Translations under genes and position numbers: made by a program
In this document: in pieces, positions 1 through 5,755 of the stretch
Layout: each line of letters begins with the position of its first letter
Position numbering within the stretch: the stretch's first letter is position 1
The notes under the pieces: model-generated
Told to the model about the DNA's origin: nothing
The model's database searches: none
Seen by the model: the letters and a program-made list of their open reading frames with translations, nothing else
DNA from: Giesbergeria sp.
Lineage (GTDB): Bacteria > Pseudomonadota > Gammaproteobacteria > Burkholderiales > Burkholderiaceae_C
NCBI GenBank assembly: GCA_017998735.1
Contig: JAGOCN010000059.1
Location: 1 to 7,944, forward strand
Reading direction: 5' to 3'
Length of the DNA stretch: 7,944 nucleotides

Positions 1-1
1 C

Positions 2-451
2 CGCCATGTGCGCACCTCGCTGCTGGCCGGCCTGCTGCAAACGCGGGCCTACAAAAAGAGCGAACAGGACGCGGTGGACCAGGCGATGCACTGGCTGGGC
101 TACATGGGCCTGGCCGAATTTGCCAACCGCGCCGCCGGCAACCTGGCCTATGGCCACCAGCGCCGGCTGGAAATTGCCCGCTGCATGATCACCCGCCCGC
201 GCGTGCTGATGCTGGACGAACCGGCCGCCGGCCTGAACCCGCAGGAAAAAATCGACCTGCAGGCGCTGATAGAGCGGCTGCGCCAGGAATACGGCGTGTC
301 GGTGCTGCTGATCGAGCACGACATGGGGCTGGTGATGGGCGTGTCCGAACGCATTCTGGTGATGGAGTACGGCAAGCCGATTGCCCTGGGCACGCCCGAT
401 GTGGTGCAAAGCGACCCACGCGTCATCAAGGCCTACCTGGGAGAAGAGTGA
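2..451 (+). CDS. livG: LivG-type branched-chain amino acid ABC transporter ATPase, 3' part
   Basis: This is the C-terminal 149 residues of an ABC ATPase whose start, Walker A and Q-loop lie left of the window. It shows the LivG form of the signature motif (NLAYGHQRRLEIARC, with Ala in place of the usual Ser), then Walker B with D-loop (VLMLDEPAAGLNP) and the switch histidine (LLIEHDM). The tail (GTPDVV, then VIKAYLGEE) is typical of the HAAT family. In LivFGHMJ-type importers, LivG and LivF form the cytoplasmic ATPase pair that drives uptake of leucine, isoleucine, valine or related substrates such as amides, urea or aromatic acids. The reading frame is open from base 2. The stop is separated by one base from the livF start, so the two genes are almost certainly translationally linked. 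The substrate cannot be told from the ATPases; the binding protein and permeases would be upstream, outside the window. Confidence 0.95.
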   Translation, partial: RHVRTSLLAGLLQTRAYKKSEQDAVDQAMHWLGYMGLAEFANRAAGNLAYGHQRRLEIARCMITRPRVLMLDEPAAGLNPQEKIDLQALIERLRQEYGVSVLLIEHDMGLVMGVSERILVMEYGKPIALGTPDVVQSDPRVIKAYLGEE

Positions 452-452
452 C

Positions 453-1217
453 ATGAACACCACCACAGCAATGTCACCCCTGAACAAAACCCCCTCTTCC
501 TCTGACTCCGTCCCAATGCTGGAGCTGCGCGACATCAGCACGCACTACGGCGCCATTTGCGCGGTCAACGGCGTCAGCCTGCAGGTGCGGCGCGGCGAAA
601 TCGTCTCGCTCATCGGCGCCAACGGCGCCGGCAAGACCACGCTCTTGATGACCGTGTGCGGCAACCCGCGCGCCAGCGGCGGCACCATCTGGTTCGAGGG
701 CGAAGACATCACCAACCTGCCCACGCACCAGACCATGCGCAAGGGCATTGCCATCTCGCCCGAAGGCCGGCGCGTCTTTGCCGACATGACGGTGGCGGAC
801 AACCTGAAAATGGGCGGCTTCTTTTTGACCGCGAGTGAAATCGACGCCGGCATGAAGCATGTCTTCCAACTGTTCCCGCGCCTGCAGGAGCGCGCCGGCC
901 AGCGCGCTGGCCTGATGTCGGGCGGCGAGCAGCAGATGCTGGCCATTGGCCGCGCGCTGATGAGCAAACCGCGCCTGCTGCTGCTGGACGAGCCCACGCT
1001 GGGCCTGGCGCCGCTGATCATCAAGCAAATTTTCGAGATCATCCGCACCATCCGCGCCGAGGGCGTGACGGTGTTTCTGGTCGAGCAGAACGCCAACAAG
1101 GCCCTCGCCATTGCCGACCGGGGCTATGTGCTGGAAAACGGCCGCGTGGTGCTGGAAGACACCGGCGCCAACCTGCTGGTCAACCCCGAGGTGCGCAAGG
1201 CGTACCTGGGCGCCTGA
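453..1217 (+). CDS. livF: LivF-type branched-chain amino acid ABC transporter ATPase
   Basis: This complete 254-residue ATPase is the partner of LivG. Walker A is GANGAGKT (55-62), the Q-loop region reads ISPEGRRVF (101-109), the signature is MSGGEQQ (155-161) and Walker B is LLLLDEP (175-181). The switch position is Gln in FLVEQN (Gln212), as is normal for LivF, where E. coli also has Gln. The C-terminus VRKAYLGA matches the family. The start at 453 is chosen because GGGAG at 439-443 lies nine bases upstream, inside the end of livG. It gives about 20 Ser/Thr/Asn/Pro-rich residues before the conserved domain (LELRDISTHYG). Methionine codons at 471 and 516 are alternative starts, and 516 would give a protein close to the usual length of about 235 residues. 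It acts at the inner face of the membrane. Substrate is unknown; the family also imports amides, urea and aromatic acids. Confidence 0.95.
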   Translation: MNTTTAMSPLNKTPSSSDSVPMLELRDISTHYGAICAVNGVSLQVRRGEIVSLIGANGAGKTTLLMTVCGNPRASGGTIWFEGEDITNLPTHQTMRKGIAISPEGRRVFADMTVADNLKMGGFFLTASEIDAGMKHVFQLFPRLQERAGQRAGLMSGGEQQMLAIGRALMSKPRLLLLDEPTLGLAPLIIKQIFEIIRTIRAEGVTVFLVEQNANKALAIADRGYVLENGRVVLEDTGANLLVNPEVRKAYLGA

Positions 1218-1248
1218 GCGGCACGGCGCAGGCAGCACGGCTTTTCCC

Positions 1249-1920
1249 ATGCACCAGCAAGGCAGCATCGTGCGCTGGGATGGCGCACGCGGTTTCGGCT
1301 TCATCCGCAGCAGCAGCACGCAGGCCGAGGTGTTTTTCCATGTGCGCGACTTTCGCGGTGCGCCCGAGCCGGCGTTGCGCATGGCGGTGGAGTACGAAGA
1401 AATCCATGTCGGCGGCAAAGGCCCGCGCGCCATGGCGGTGCGGCCACGCGGCACGCCATCTTTCGCCCCTTTCACCCCGTCCAGCACCGCGCCCCGCGCC
1501 GAACCCAGGCAGCGCCGTGCTGCGCGGCCTGCGCCCGCAAATGCGCCCGCGCCCGCCACGGGCAGGGCACTGTGGCTGGTGCTGCTGGCCGGCTGGCTGG
1601 CCCTGCTGGGCTGGGGGCTGTGGAGCGAAAAGCTGCCGCTGTGGACCGCCGGCGCACTGCTGGCGCTGAACCTGCTGACCGTGTGGACCTACGCCGCCGA
1701 CAAGCGCGCCGCTCGCACCCGTGCCTGGCGCGTGAGCGAAAACCAGCTGCACCTGGTGGCGCTGCTGGGCGGCTGGCCCGCCGCCTGGCTGGCGCAGCAG
1801 CATCTGCGCCACAAGACCAGCAAGGCATCGTTTCGAGCGGTGTACTGGCTGACGGTGCTGGGCCACTGCGCCGCCCTGGCGCTGTGGCTGTGGCGCGGCC
1901 CTGCCATGCTCTTATATTGA
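1249..1920 (+). CDS. Cold-shock domain fused to DUF1294 membrane domain
   Basis: A 223-residue two-domain protein. Residues 1-66 form a cold-shock (OB-fold) domain with an RNP1-like motif, RGFGFI (14-19), and an RNP2-like motif, VFFHVRDF (28-35), the nucleic-acid-binding surfaces of CspA-type proteins. A Pro/Ala/Arg-rich linker (about 67-106) follows. The C-terminal half is hydrophobic, with likely membrane segments near 107-125, 132-149, 166-184 and 199-217. It carries the DUF1294 hallmark: YAADKRAAR (148-156), RVSENQLHLVALLGG (161-175) and RHKTSKASFR (187-196). CSD-DUF1294 fusions are known in proteobacteria, but I know of no established function; an RNA- or ssDNA-binding domain tethered to the inner membrane is the inference. 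The gene starts 31 bases after livF on the same strand and may be read through from it. I see no strong Shine-Dalgarno; the ATG at 1249 places the cold-shock fold exactly at the N-terminus. Confidence 0.9.
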   Translation: MHQQGSIVRWDGARGFGFIRSSSTQAEVFFHVRDFRGAPEPALRMAVEYEEIHVGGKGPRAMAVRPRGTPSFAPFTPSSTAPRAEPRQRRAARPAPANAPAPATGRALWLVLLAGWLALLGWGLWSEKLPLWTAGALLALNLLTVWTYAADKRAARTRAWRVSENQLHLVALLGGWPAAWLAQQHLRHKTSKASFRAVYWLTVLGHCAALALWLWRGPAMLLY

Positions 1921-1965
1921 TAGCTGCCAGCGCAGGCCCGGACTGCGCTGGAGGCCATTTTGGCC
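1915..1965 (+). repeat. Comamonad-type interspersed palindromic repeat, copy A
   Basis: A 9-bp perfect inverted repeat, CCAGCGCAG (1927-1935) with CTGCGCTGG (1943-1951), has a 7-base loop. It is preceded by TTGATAGCTG and followed by a smaller hairpin, GGCCA-TTT-TGGCC (1953-1965). The layout (ATAGCTGC, stem, GAGGCCATTTTGGCC) matches a short repeat I remember from many Comamonadaceae intergenic regions. The repeat begins inside the last codons of the DUF1294 gene and lies between convergent genes. It may help end transcription, but neither side has a proper T-tract, so I do not call it an intrinsic terminator. A divergent second copy lies at 5781-5848. Confidence 0.7.
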
Positions 1966-2053
1966 ATAAAAATATTTGCCGACTGGGCCTGAGCGCAGGG
2001 CAGCCATGCAAACCAAAACATCACAGCACCCCTGCGCACCACCGCGCAGCACC

Positions 2054-2428
2054 TCACCGCGCCGCGCAGGCGCCAATGCTGCTTTTCATCTCCACGATCA
2101 CCACATGCGTCGGCGTGTCGCCGGTGTTGGTGCCGATGTGCGTTTGCGCATCGGACCACATCACATCGCCCGCCTTGAACTGGCGCTGCAGCACCTTTCC
2201 GTCCGGCAAGGTCAGCGACCGCTGAAACGGCGCCAGGGCATACAGCACAAAGGCGGGGTGCCGGTGCTGGTGCGTGGCCTGGCCGGGCCGGTCCTGGTAG
2301 TCCAGCACCCGCACGCAGTCGTTTTCAAAAATCGCTTTGTGCTTGTCGCCATCGGTCTGCACCGCATCCTGGGCCAAGGCCCCCGTGGCGGTGCACACAA
2401 GGGAAAGAAAGACGGTTCTGGCAAACAT
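2054..2428 (-). CDS. Small secreted cupin-domain protein
   Basis: A 124-residue protein with a Sec-type signal peptide (residues 1-19, short basic start, hydrophobic core, A-L-A before the likely cut). A single small cupin barrel follows. The first cupin motif is visible as PGQATHQHRHP (48-58), with His53, His55 and His57 as candidate metal ligands. The second is GDVMWSD...H (87-97), with His97. The ending VVIVEMK is typical of short cupins of the kind that bind a metal or a small ligand; enzymatic activity cannot be inferred. The start at 2428 has GGAG (2435-2438 on the plus strand) six bases upstream. It lies on the same strand as azurin and downstream of it, but the azurin terminator and about 250 bases separate them, so it is probably its own unit. 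The predicted site is the periplasm. Fold assignment is fairly secure, function unknown. Confidence 0.82.
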   Translation of the reverse strand: MFARTVFLSLVCTATGALAQDAVQTDGDKHKAIFENDCVRVLDYQDRPGQATHQHRHPAFVLYALAPFQRSLTLPDGKVLQRQFKAGDVMWSDAQTHIGTNTGDTPTHVVIVEMKSSIGACAAR

Positions 2429-2609
2429 GGGGTGCTCCAGTCTTCAAGAAAGCCGGGCGTTCTGCATGCTTTTTTTGACAGCGTCCAGTGCACGCCCACA
2501 CTGCGCTGCAGCCTGTTTTGCCCTGCAATGCCAAAGGCAGCCGCTGCCGCACTGCGCAGCAGGCGCCAGGGCAACTCCAGCGCCCTGCAGGACTTTTCGC
2601 GGCCTGCAC

Positions 2610-2662
2610 AAAAGAAAAAGCAAGGGCAGCGCCTGCAAACCCCGCCGCTGAAAACCCCTTGC
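2610..2662 (-). terminator. Intrinsic terminator of azurin
   Basis: Read on the minus strand just past the azurin stop, GCAAGGG (2662-2656) pairs with CCCTTGC (2626-2620). After a five-base bulge, CAGCG (2650-2646) pairs with CGCTG (2631-2627), with a 14-base loop. The hairpin is followed directly by TTTTTCTTTT (2619-2610). Stem plus T-tract in the correct orientation is a classic Rho-independent terminator. Three further GCAAGGG copies up to 2680 offer alternative upper arms. Confidence 0.75.
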
Positions 2663-2679
2663 CCTTGCCCTTGCCCTTG
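2656..2679. repeat. Four tandem copies of a 6-base unit (CCCTTG)
   Basis: CCCTTG occurs four times head to tail at 2656-2679, followed by one more C, directly abutting the 3' end of the azurin gene. The repeat supplies the 5' arm of the azurin terminator stem on the minus strand, so copy number sets how many pairing registers are possible. Confidence 0.9.
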
Positions 2680-2684
2680 CTCTT

Positions 2685-3140
2685 TTATTTGCCGACCACC
2701 AGCGTGCCTTTCATCAGTGCCGAGTGGCCAGGGAACGAGCAGAAGAACATGTACGGGTCGCCTTCCTTGAGTGCGCTGGTGGAGAAGGTGACCGAATCGC
2801 TTTCACCACCGCCAATCACCTTGGTGTGGGCAATCACGCGGGCATCGCCTGCCTTCACATAGTCCTTGGGCAGGCCGGCGGCGGCGCCGTCGGCCACCAC
2901 GCCGGCCATGTCGGCCGTTTTGGTGGCCACCCAGTTGTGGCCCATGGACGCCTTGGGCAGCTTGCCGGGGTGCTTGAGCTTGACGGTGAATTCCTTGCAG
3001 CTCTTGGGCACCGTCATGGTGGTCTTGTTGAACTGCATGGCATCGTTGCCTTCGATCTCCGCGCTGCACTCCGCCGCCCAGACCGACGACGAGGCTGCCA
3101 GCGCCAGGCCCAGCGCCACCGGTTTCCAGTGCTTTGTCAT
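2685..3140 (-). CDS. azu: Azurin, periplasmic type I blue copper protein
   Basis: A 151-residue precursor: a 22-residue Sec signal peptide ending VWA, then a 129-residue mature protein starting AECSAEIEG. Counting from that Ala reproduces canonical azurin numbering exactly. Cys3 and Cys26 form the disulfide, and Gly45-His46 plus Cys112, His117 and Met121 are the copper site ([11 protein letters not shown]). The buried Trp48 is present. Azurin is a small soluble electron carrier of the periplasm, associated with denitrification, cytochrome c peroxidase and other redox enzymes; no such partner gene is in this window. The start at 3140 is chosen because AAGGGG lies six bases upstream and the signal peptide begins there. 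A longer in-frame start at 3224 would bury the signal peptide. An intrinsic terminator follows at 2662-2610. The leader carries a duplicated ribosome-binding segment (3149-3170) and two inverted repeats. Confidence 0.97.
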   Translation of the reverse strand: MTKHWKPVALGLALAASSSVWAAECSAEIEGNDAMQFNKTTMTVPKSCKEFTVKLKHPGKLPKASMGHNWVATKTADMAGVVADGAAAGLPKDYVKAGDARVIAHTKVIGGGESDSVTFSTSALKEGDPYMFFCSFPGHSALMKGTLVVGK

Positions 3141-3148
3141 CTTGAACC

Positions 3149-3170
3149 CCTTGAAAGAACCTTGAAAGAA
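3149..3170 (-). repeat. Tandem duplication of an 11-base segment containing the azurin ribosome-binding site
   Basis: On the minus strand TTCTTTCAAGG occurs twice head to tail (3170-3160 and 3159-3149). The copy nearest the gene continues into the AAGGGG Shine-Dalgarno six bases before the azurin ATG. The upstream copy is a second purine-rich AAGG element 11 bases away, too far to serve this start directly. Confidence 0.85.
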
Positions 3171-3177
3171 AAGTGGA

Positions 3178-3248
3178 CTGCGCACAGGCGCAGACCGTGT
3201 TGCAACGTGCCACTCCCACCCCATGCCGACCGGTGCCGCCGGGCATGG
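3178..3248. promoter_or_regulatory. Two inverted repeats in the divergent azurin / YigZ-family intergenic region
   Basis: CTGCGC (3178-3183) and GCGCAG (3188-3193) form a 6-bp hairpin with a four-base loop. CCATGCC (3221-3227) and GGCATGG (3242-3248) form a 7-bp perfect inverted repeat with a 14-base gap. Both lie in the 219-base gap between divergent genes, where promoters for both must sit. They could be operators or leader hairpins. I could not identify convincing -35/-10 boxes, nor an FNR-like TTGAT-N4-ATCAA site. Confidence 0.35.
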
Positions 3249-3359
3249 CGGCCAGATGCAACGCCCTTGTTACGCCGCCTCACCCCGGCGCAGGCTGCAG
3301 CTGCCAAAGGCCTTACCGTTTTTTACGCCGCCGTGCTGCTGCGCTAAGCTCCTTCGGCC

Positions 3360-3995
3360 ATGCCTTTCACCCTCTCCGCCCCCGCGCACAGCGACCTGAC
3401 CCTCAAGAAAAGCCGCTTCATCGGCTGCGTGCAGCCCATGCCCGACCGGGCCAGCGCGCAGGCGCAGGTCGATGCGCTGCGCCAGCAGCACCCCGGTGCC
3501 GCGCATGTCTGCTGGGCGCTGATGGCGGGCGGGCAGTCGGCGGCAGTGGACGACGGCGAGCCGGGCGGCACCGCCGGGCGCCCCATGCTCGAAGTGCTGC
3601 GCCACCACGACCTCGAAGGCGTGCAGGCCACCGTGGTGCGCTACTTTGGCGGTGTGAAACTGGGCGCGGGCGGGCTGGTGCGCGCCTACACCGACGCCGT
3701 GGCCCAGGCACTGCTGGGCGCCGACAAGGTGCCGCTGCTGCGCATGGCCACGCTGCAGTGCCTGGTGCCGTATGCGCTGGAAGGCCTGCTGCGCCGCGAG
3801 ATCGACGCCACCGCCGGCGCCACGCTGCTCGGTGTGCAGCATGGCTCGCTGGTCACCGTGCAGCTGCGCCTGCCCGAAGCCGAAGCCGCCGCCTTTCAGC
3901 AGCGCTTGAACGACCAGGGCCAGGGGCGCGTGGGCTGGGTGGATGGGGCAGCAGGCGGGCTGGACGGGGCCAACCCGGCGCGGCCTGCCGGCTGA
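3360..3995 (+). CDS. yigZ: YigZ / IMPACT family protein (UPF0029)
   Basis: A 211-residue protein with the complete UPF0029/IMPACT signature: KKSRFIGCV (16-24), DDGEPGGTAGRPML (64-77) and VVRYFGGVKLGAGGLVRAY (92-110). The C-terminal part (about 134-195) fits the ferredoxin-like DUF1949 domain seen in bacterial YigZ. The last 15 residues or so are Gly/Ala/Pro-rich and probably disordered. Eukaryotic IMPACT modulates the eIF2-alpha kinase GCN2; the bacterial role is not settled, although a nucleic-acid or ribosome-related function has been suggested from the fold. It is cytosolic, with no signal peptide. The length is near the usual value of about 205 residues. The ATG at 3360 is the natural start for the family N-terminus, but no good Shine-Dalgarno is visible before it. 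It is transcribed divergently from azurin and lies upstream of the flavoprotein gene on the same strand, 182 bases away. Confidence 0.93.
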   Translation: MPFTLSAPAHSDLTLKKSRFIGCVQPMPDRASAQAQVDALRQQHPGAAHVCWALMAGGQSAAVDDGEPGGTAGRPMLEVLRHHDLEGVQATVVRYFGGVKLGAGGLVRAYTDAVAQALLGADKVPLLRMATLQCLVPYALEGLLRREIDATAGATLLGVQHGSLVTVQLRLPEAEAAAFQQRLNDQGQGRVGWVDGAAGGLDGANPARPAG

Positions 3996-4033
3996 CGCCT
4001 GCTGTTTCTTTTTCTGCAGCGGTTGCGCCTTGG

Positions 4034-4063
4034 TGCATTGCTGCATTGCTGCATTGCTGCATT
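4034..4063. repeat. Tandem repeat of an 8-base unit (TGCATTGC), 3.75 copies
   Basis: Three exact copies at 4034-4041, 4042-4049 and 4050-4057 are followed by a partial TGCATT (4058-4063). The array lies in the 182-base gap between the YigZ-family gene and the flavoprotein gene, about 115 bases before the latter's start. The unit length is not a multiple of three and the array is non-coding. It has no spacers and is not CRISPR-like. Confidence 0.9.
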
Positions 4064-4177
4064 TGTGAAGCTGCACGCTGGCAGACCGGCGCACCTGGCC
4101 ACCCGCCACGCCCGTGCCGCGCCCTGCTCTTGCGCACGCTGCTATGGTGACCGCAACCCTTTTTTGAACCCGCCCCG

Positions 4178-5755
4178 ATGGAAAGCCCGCCGCCCATGCC
4201 CAGCCCCACCCCCCAAAACACCAGCAGCAACAGCAGCAACAGCAGCAACAACAGCAAGGCCAGCGCCACCGGGCAACCCGACGCCCCCGGCCAGCCGCAG
4301 GGCGCAGCGCACACCTTTGACGCCATCATCGTCGGCGCCGGTTCGGCCGGGCTGGCGGCGCTGCGCGAAGTGCGCAAGCACACCGACAACTACCTTCTCG
4401 TCAACGCCGGCCCCTACGGCACCACCTGCGCGCGCGTGGGCTGCATGCCGTCCAAGCTGCTGATCGAGGCCGCCGACGCCTACCACCGGCGCCACACCTT
4501 CGAGGCCTTCGGCATCACCGGCAGCGAAGCGCTGGCCGCCGACCTGCCCGCCGTGCTGCGCCGCCTGCGCCGCCTGCGCGACGAGTTCGTTGCCGGCACC
4601 GTGCATGTCACCGACGAGCTGGGCGGCAAAAGCATTGCCGGCCAGGCGCGGCTGCTCGGCCCGGGCCGGGTGCAGGTCGGTGAAGAGGTGTACGCCACCC
4701 GCCGCGTGGTGCTTGCTCCCGGTTCGCACCCGGTGCTGCCCAAGCCGTGGCAGGCGCTGCGCGAGCAGCTGGGCGACGACCGCATCCTGACCACCGACAC
4801 GCTGTTCGAGCAAACCACGCTCGGGCCGCGCATGGCCGTCATCGGCATGGGGCCGCTGGGCATCGAGATGGCGCAGGCGCTGGCCCGCCTGGGCATTGAA
4901 GTGCATGCCTATGCCACCAAGGAGCTGCTGGGCGGGCTGAGCGACCCGTCCGTGAACGTCGAACTGCGCCAGGCGCTGGAGGCCGAGCTGACGCTCAACA
5001 TCGGCGACGAGGCCACGCTGCACGCGGCAGGCGGCGGCGGCATCGAGGTGCGCAGCGGCGCGCACCGCGTGGTGGTGGACCAGGTGCTGGCCGCCATTGG
5101 CCGCCGCCCCAACCTCGACGGCCTGGGGCTGGACAGCCTGGGCGTGGCGCTGAACGAGCGCGGCATGCCCGCATTCAACGAACACACCATGCAGGTGGGC
5201 GACCTGCCGGTGTACCTGGCGGGCGATGCCAACAACCTCGAACCGCTCTTGCATGTGGCGGTGGACGAAGGCCACATGGCCGGCATCAACGCCATGGCCG
5301 ACGAACAAGTGTGTTTTCAGCGCCGCACGCCGCTGGCCATCGTGTTTTGCGAACCCAACGCCGCCGTGGTGGGCCAGGGCTTCAGCGCGCTGCAAAAAAA
5401 GGCAAAGGAAGACAACCAGCCTTACATCACCGGCGCCGTGAACTTTGCCCGCCAGGGCCGTGCCCGCGCCGGCCAGCGCAACGACGGGCGCCTGTGCGTC
5501 TATGCCGACCCGGCCACCGGCCGCCTGCTGGGCGCCGAGCTGTGCGCGCCAGCGGGCGAACACCTGGCGCACCTGCTGGCGCTGGCCATCGGGCAGCAGA
5601 TGACCGTGGCCGGCCTGTTGGGCATGCCGTTCTACCACCCGGTGCTGGAAGAAGGCCTGCGCACCGCCCTGCGCGACGCCGCCCGCCAGCTGGACCTGAA
5701 AGCCGGCTCGGACCTGGCCACCTGCGAAGCCATCGGCGCGCCGGCGCTGGAATGA
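4178..5755 (+). CDS. Dihydrolipoamide-dehydrogenase-like pyridine nucleotide-disulfide oxidoreductase
   Basis: A 525-residue class I flavoprotein disulfide reductase. It has an N-terminal FAD-binding fold (IIVGAGSAGLAAL, 50-62), a redox-active disulfide Cys84/Cys89 in TTCARVGCMPSKLL, a NAD(P)-binding fold (VIGMGPLGIEMAQAL, 221-235), the second FAD motif (VYLAGDANN, 345-353) and a C-terminal dimer domain. His487 and Glu492 (FYHPVLEE) match the catalytic His-Glu pair of lipoamide dehydrogenase. The expected acidic residue at the end of the second strand of the nucleotide fold is absent (EVHAYATKE), so NADH/NADPH preference is unclear. No 2-oxoacid dehydrogenase subunits are adjacent, so it is probably a stand-alone paralogue rather than the E3 of a complex. 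Residues 1-46 are a Ser/Asn/Pro-rich low-complexity tail encoded partly by a 9-base repeat. The start is 4178 or, in frame, 4196; neither has a clear ribosome-binding site. The substrate is unknown. Confidence 0.9.
   Translation: MESPPPMPSPTPQNTSSNSSNSSNNSKASATGQPDAPGQPQGAAHTFDAIIVGAGSAGLAALREVRKHTDNYLLVNAGPYGTTCARVGCMPSKLLIEAADAYHRRHTFEAFGITGSEALAADLPAVLRRLRRLRDEFVAGTVHVTDELGGKSIAGQARLLGPGRVQVGEEVYATRRVVLAPGSHPVLPKPWQALREQLGDDRILTTDTLFEQTTLGPRMAVIGMGPLGIEMAQALARLGIEVHAYATKELLGGLSDPSVNVELRQALEAELTLNIGDEATLHAAGGGGIEVRSGAHRVVVDQVLAAIGRRPNLDGLGLDSLGVALNERGMPAFNEHTMQVGDLPVYLAGDANNLEPLLHVAVDEGHMAGINAMADEQVCFQRRTPLAIVFCEPNAAVVGQGFSALQKKAKEDNQPYITGAVNFARQGRARAGQRNDGRLCVYADPATGRLLGAELCAPAGEHLAHLLALAIGQQMTVAGLLGMPFYHPVLEEGLRTALRDAARQLDLKAGSDLATCEAIGAPALE
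4223..4249 (+). repeat. In-frame 9-base tandem repeat (AGCAGCAAC x3) encoding Ser-Ser-Asn
   Basis: Three exact copies at 4223-4231, 4232-4240 and 4241-4249, in frame with the flavoprotein gene, encode SSN three times (residues 16-24). Related AAC-AGC codons follow. Because the unit is nine bases, gain or loss changes tail length without shifting the frame. Confidence 0.92.

Noticed and set aside
474..1559. A 361-codon minus-strand open frame across livF and the cold-shock gene
   Set aside because: It spans two well-identified plus-strand genes, is Gln/His/Arg-rich, and has no recognisable motif.
1927..1965. Copy A of the repeat as a bidirectional intrinsic terminator
   Set aside because: The stem is good, but no T-tract follows it on either strand, so termination cannot be claimed from sequence.
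2475..2503. TTGACA at 2475 as a plus-strand -35 box
   Set aside because: At 17-base spacing the -10 position reads ACACTG, a poor match, and no plus-strand gene follows before 3360.
1976..2770. A 264-codon plus-strand frame across the cupin and azurin region
   Set aside because: It is antisense to a cupin with signal peptide and to the C-terminus of azurin; composition is Pro/Arg/Cys-rich and shows no domain.
2054..3140. Cupin and azurin as one operon or redox pair
   Set aside because: An intrinsic terminator and a roughly 250-base gap separate them; only strand and predicted export are shared.
2685..3224. Longer azurin reading from an ATG at 3224
   Set aside because: It would put 28 residues before a perfect signal peptide, and the ATG at 3140 has an AAGGGG site six bases upstream.
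4034..4063. CRISPR-like array
   Set aside because: The units are 8 bases and directly adjacent, with no spacers and no cas genes nearby.
4142..5638. A 498-codon open frame on the minus strand opposite the flavoprotein gene
   Set aside because: The plus strand encodes an unmistakable flavoprotein with all motifs. The antisense frame is His/Gln/Ala/Val-rich without domains, a typical shadow in high-GC DNA.
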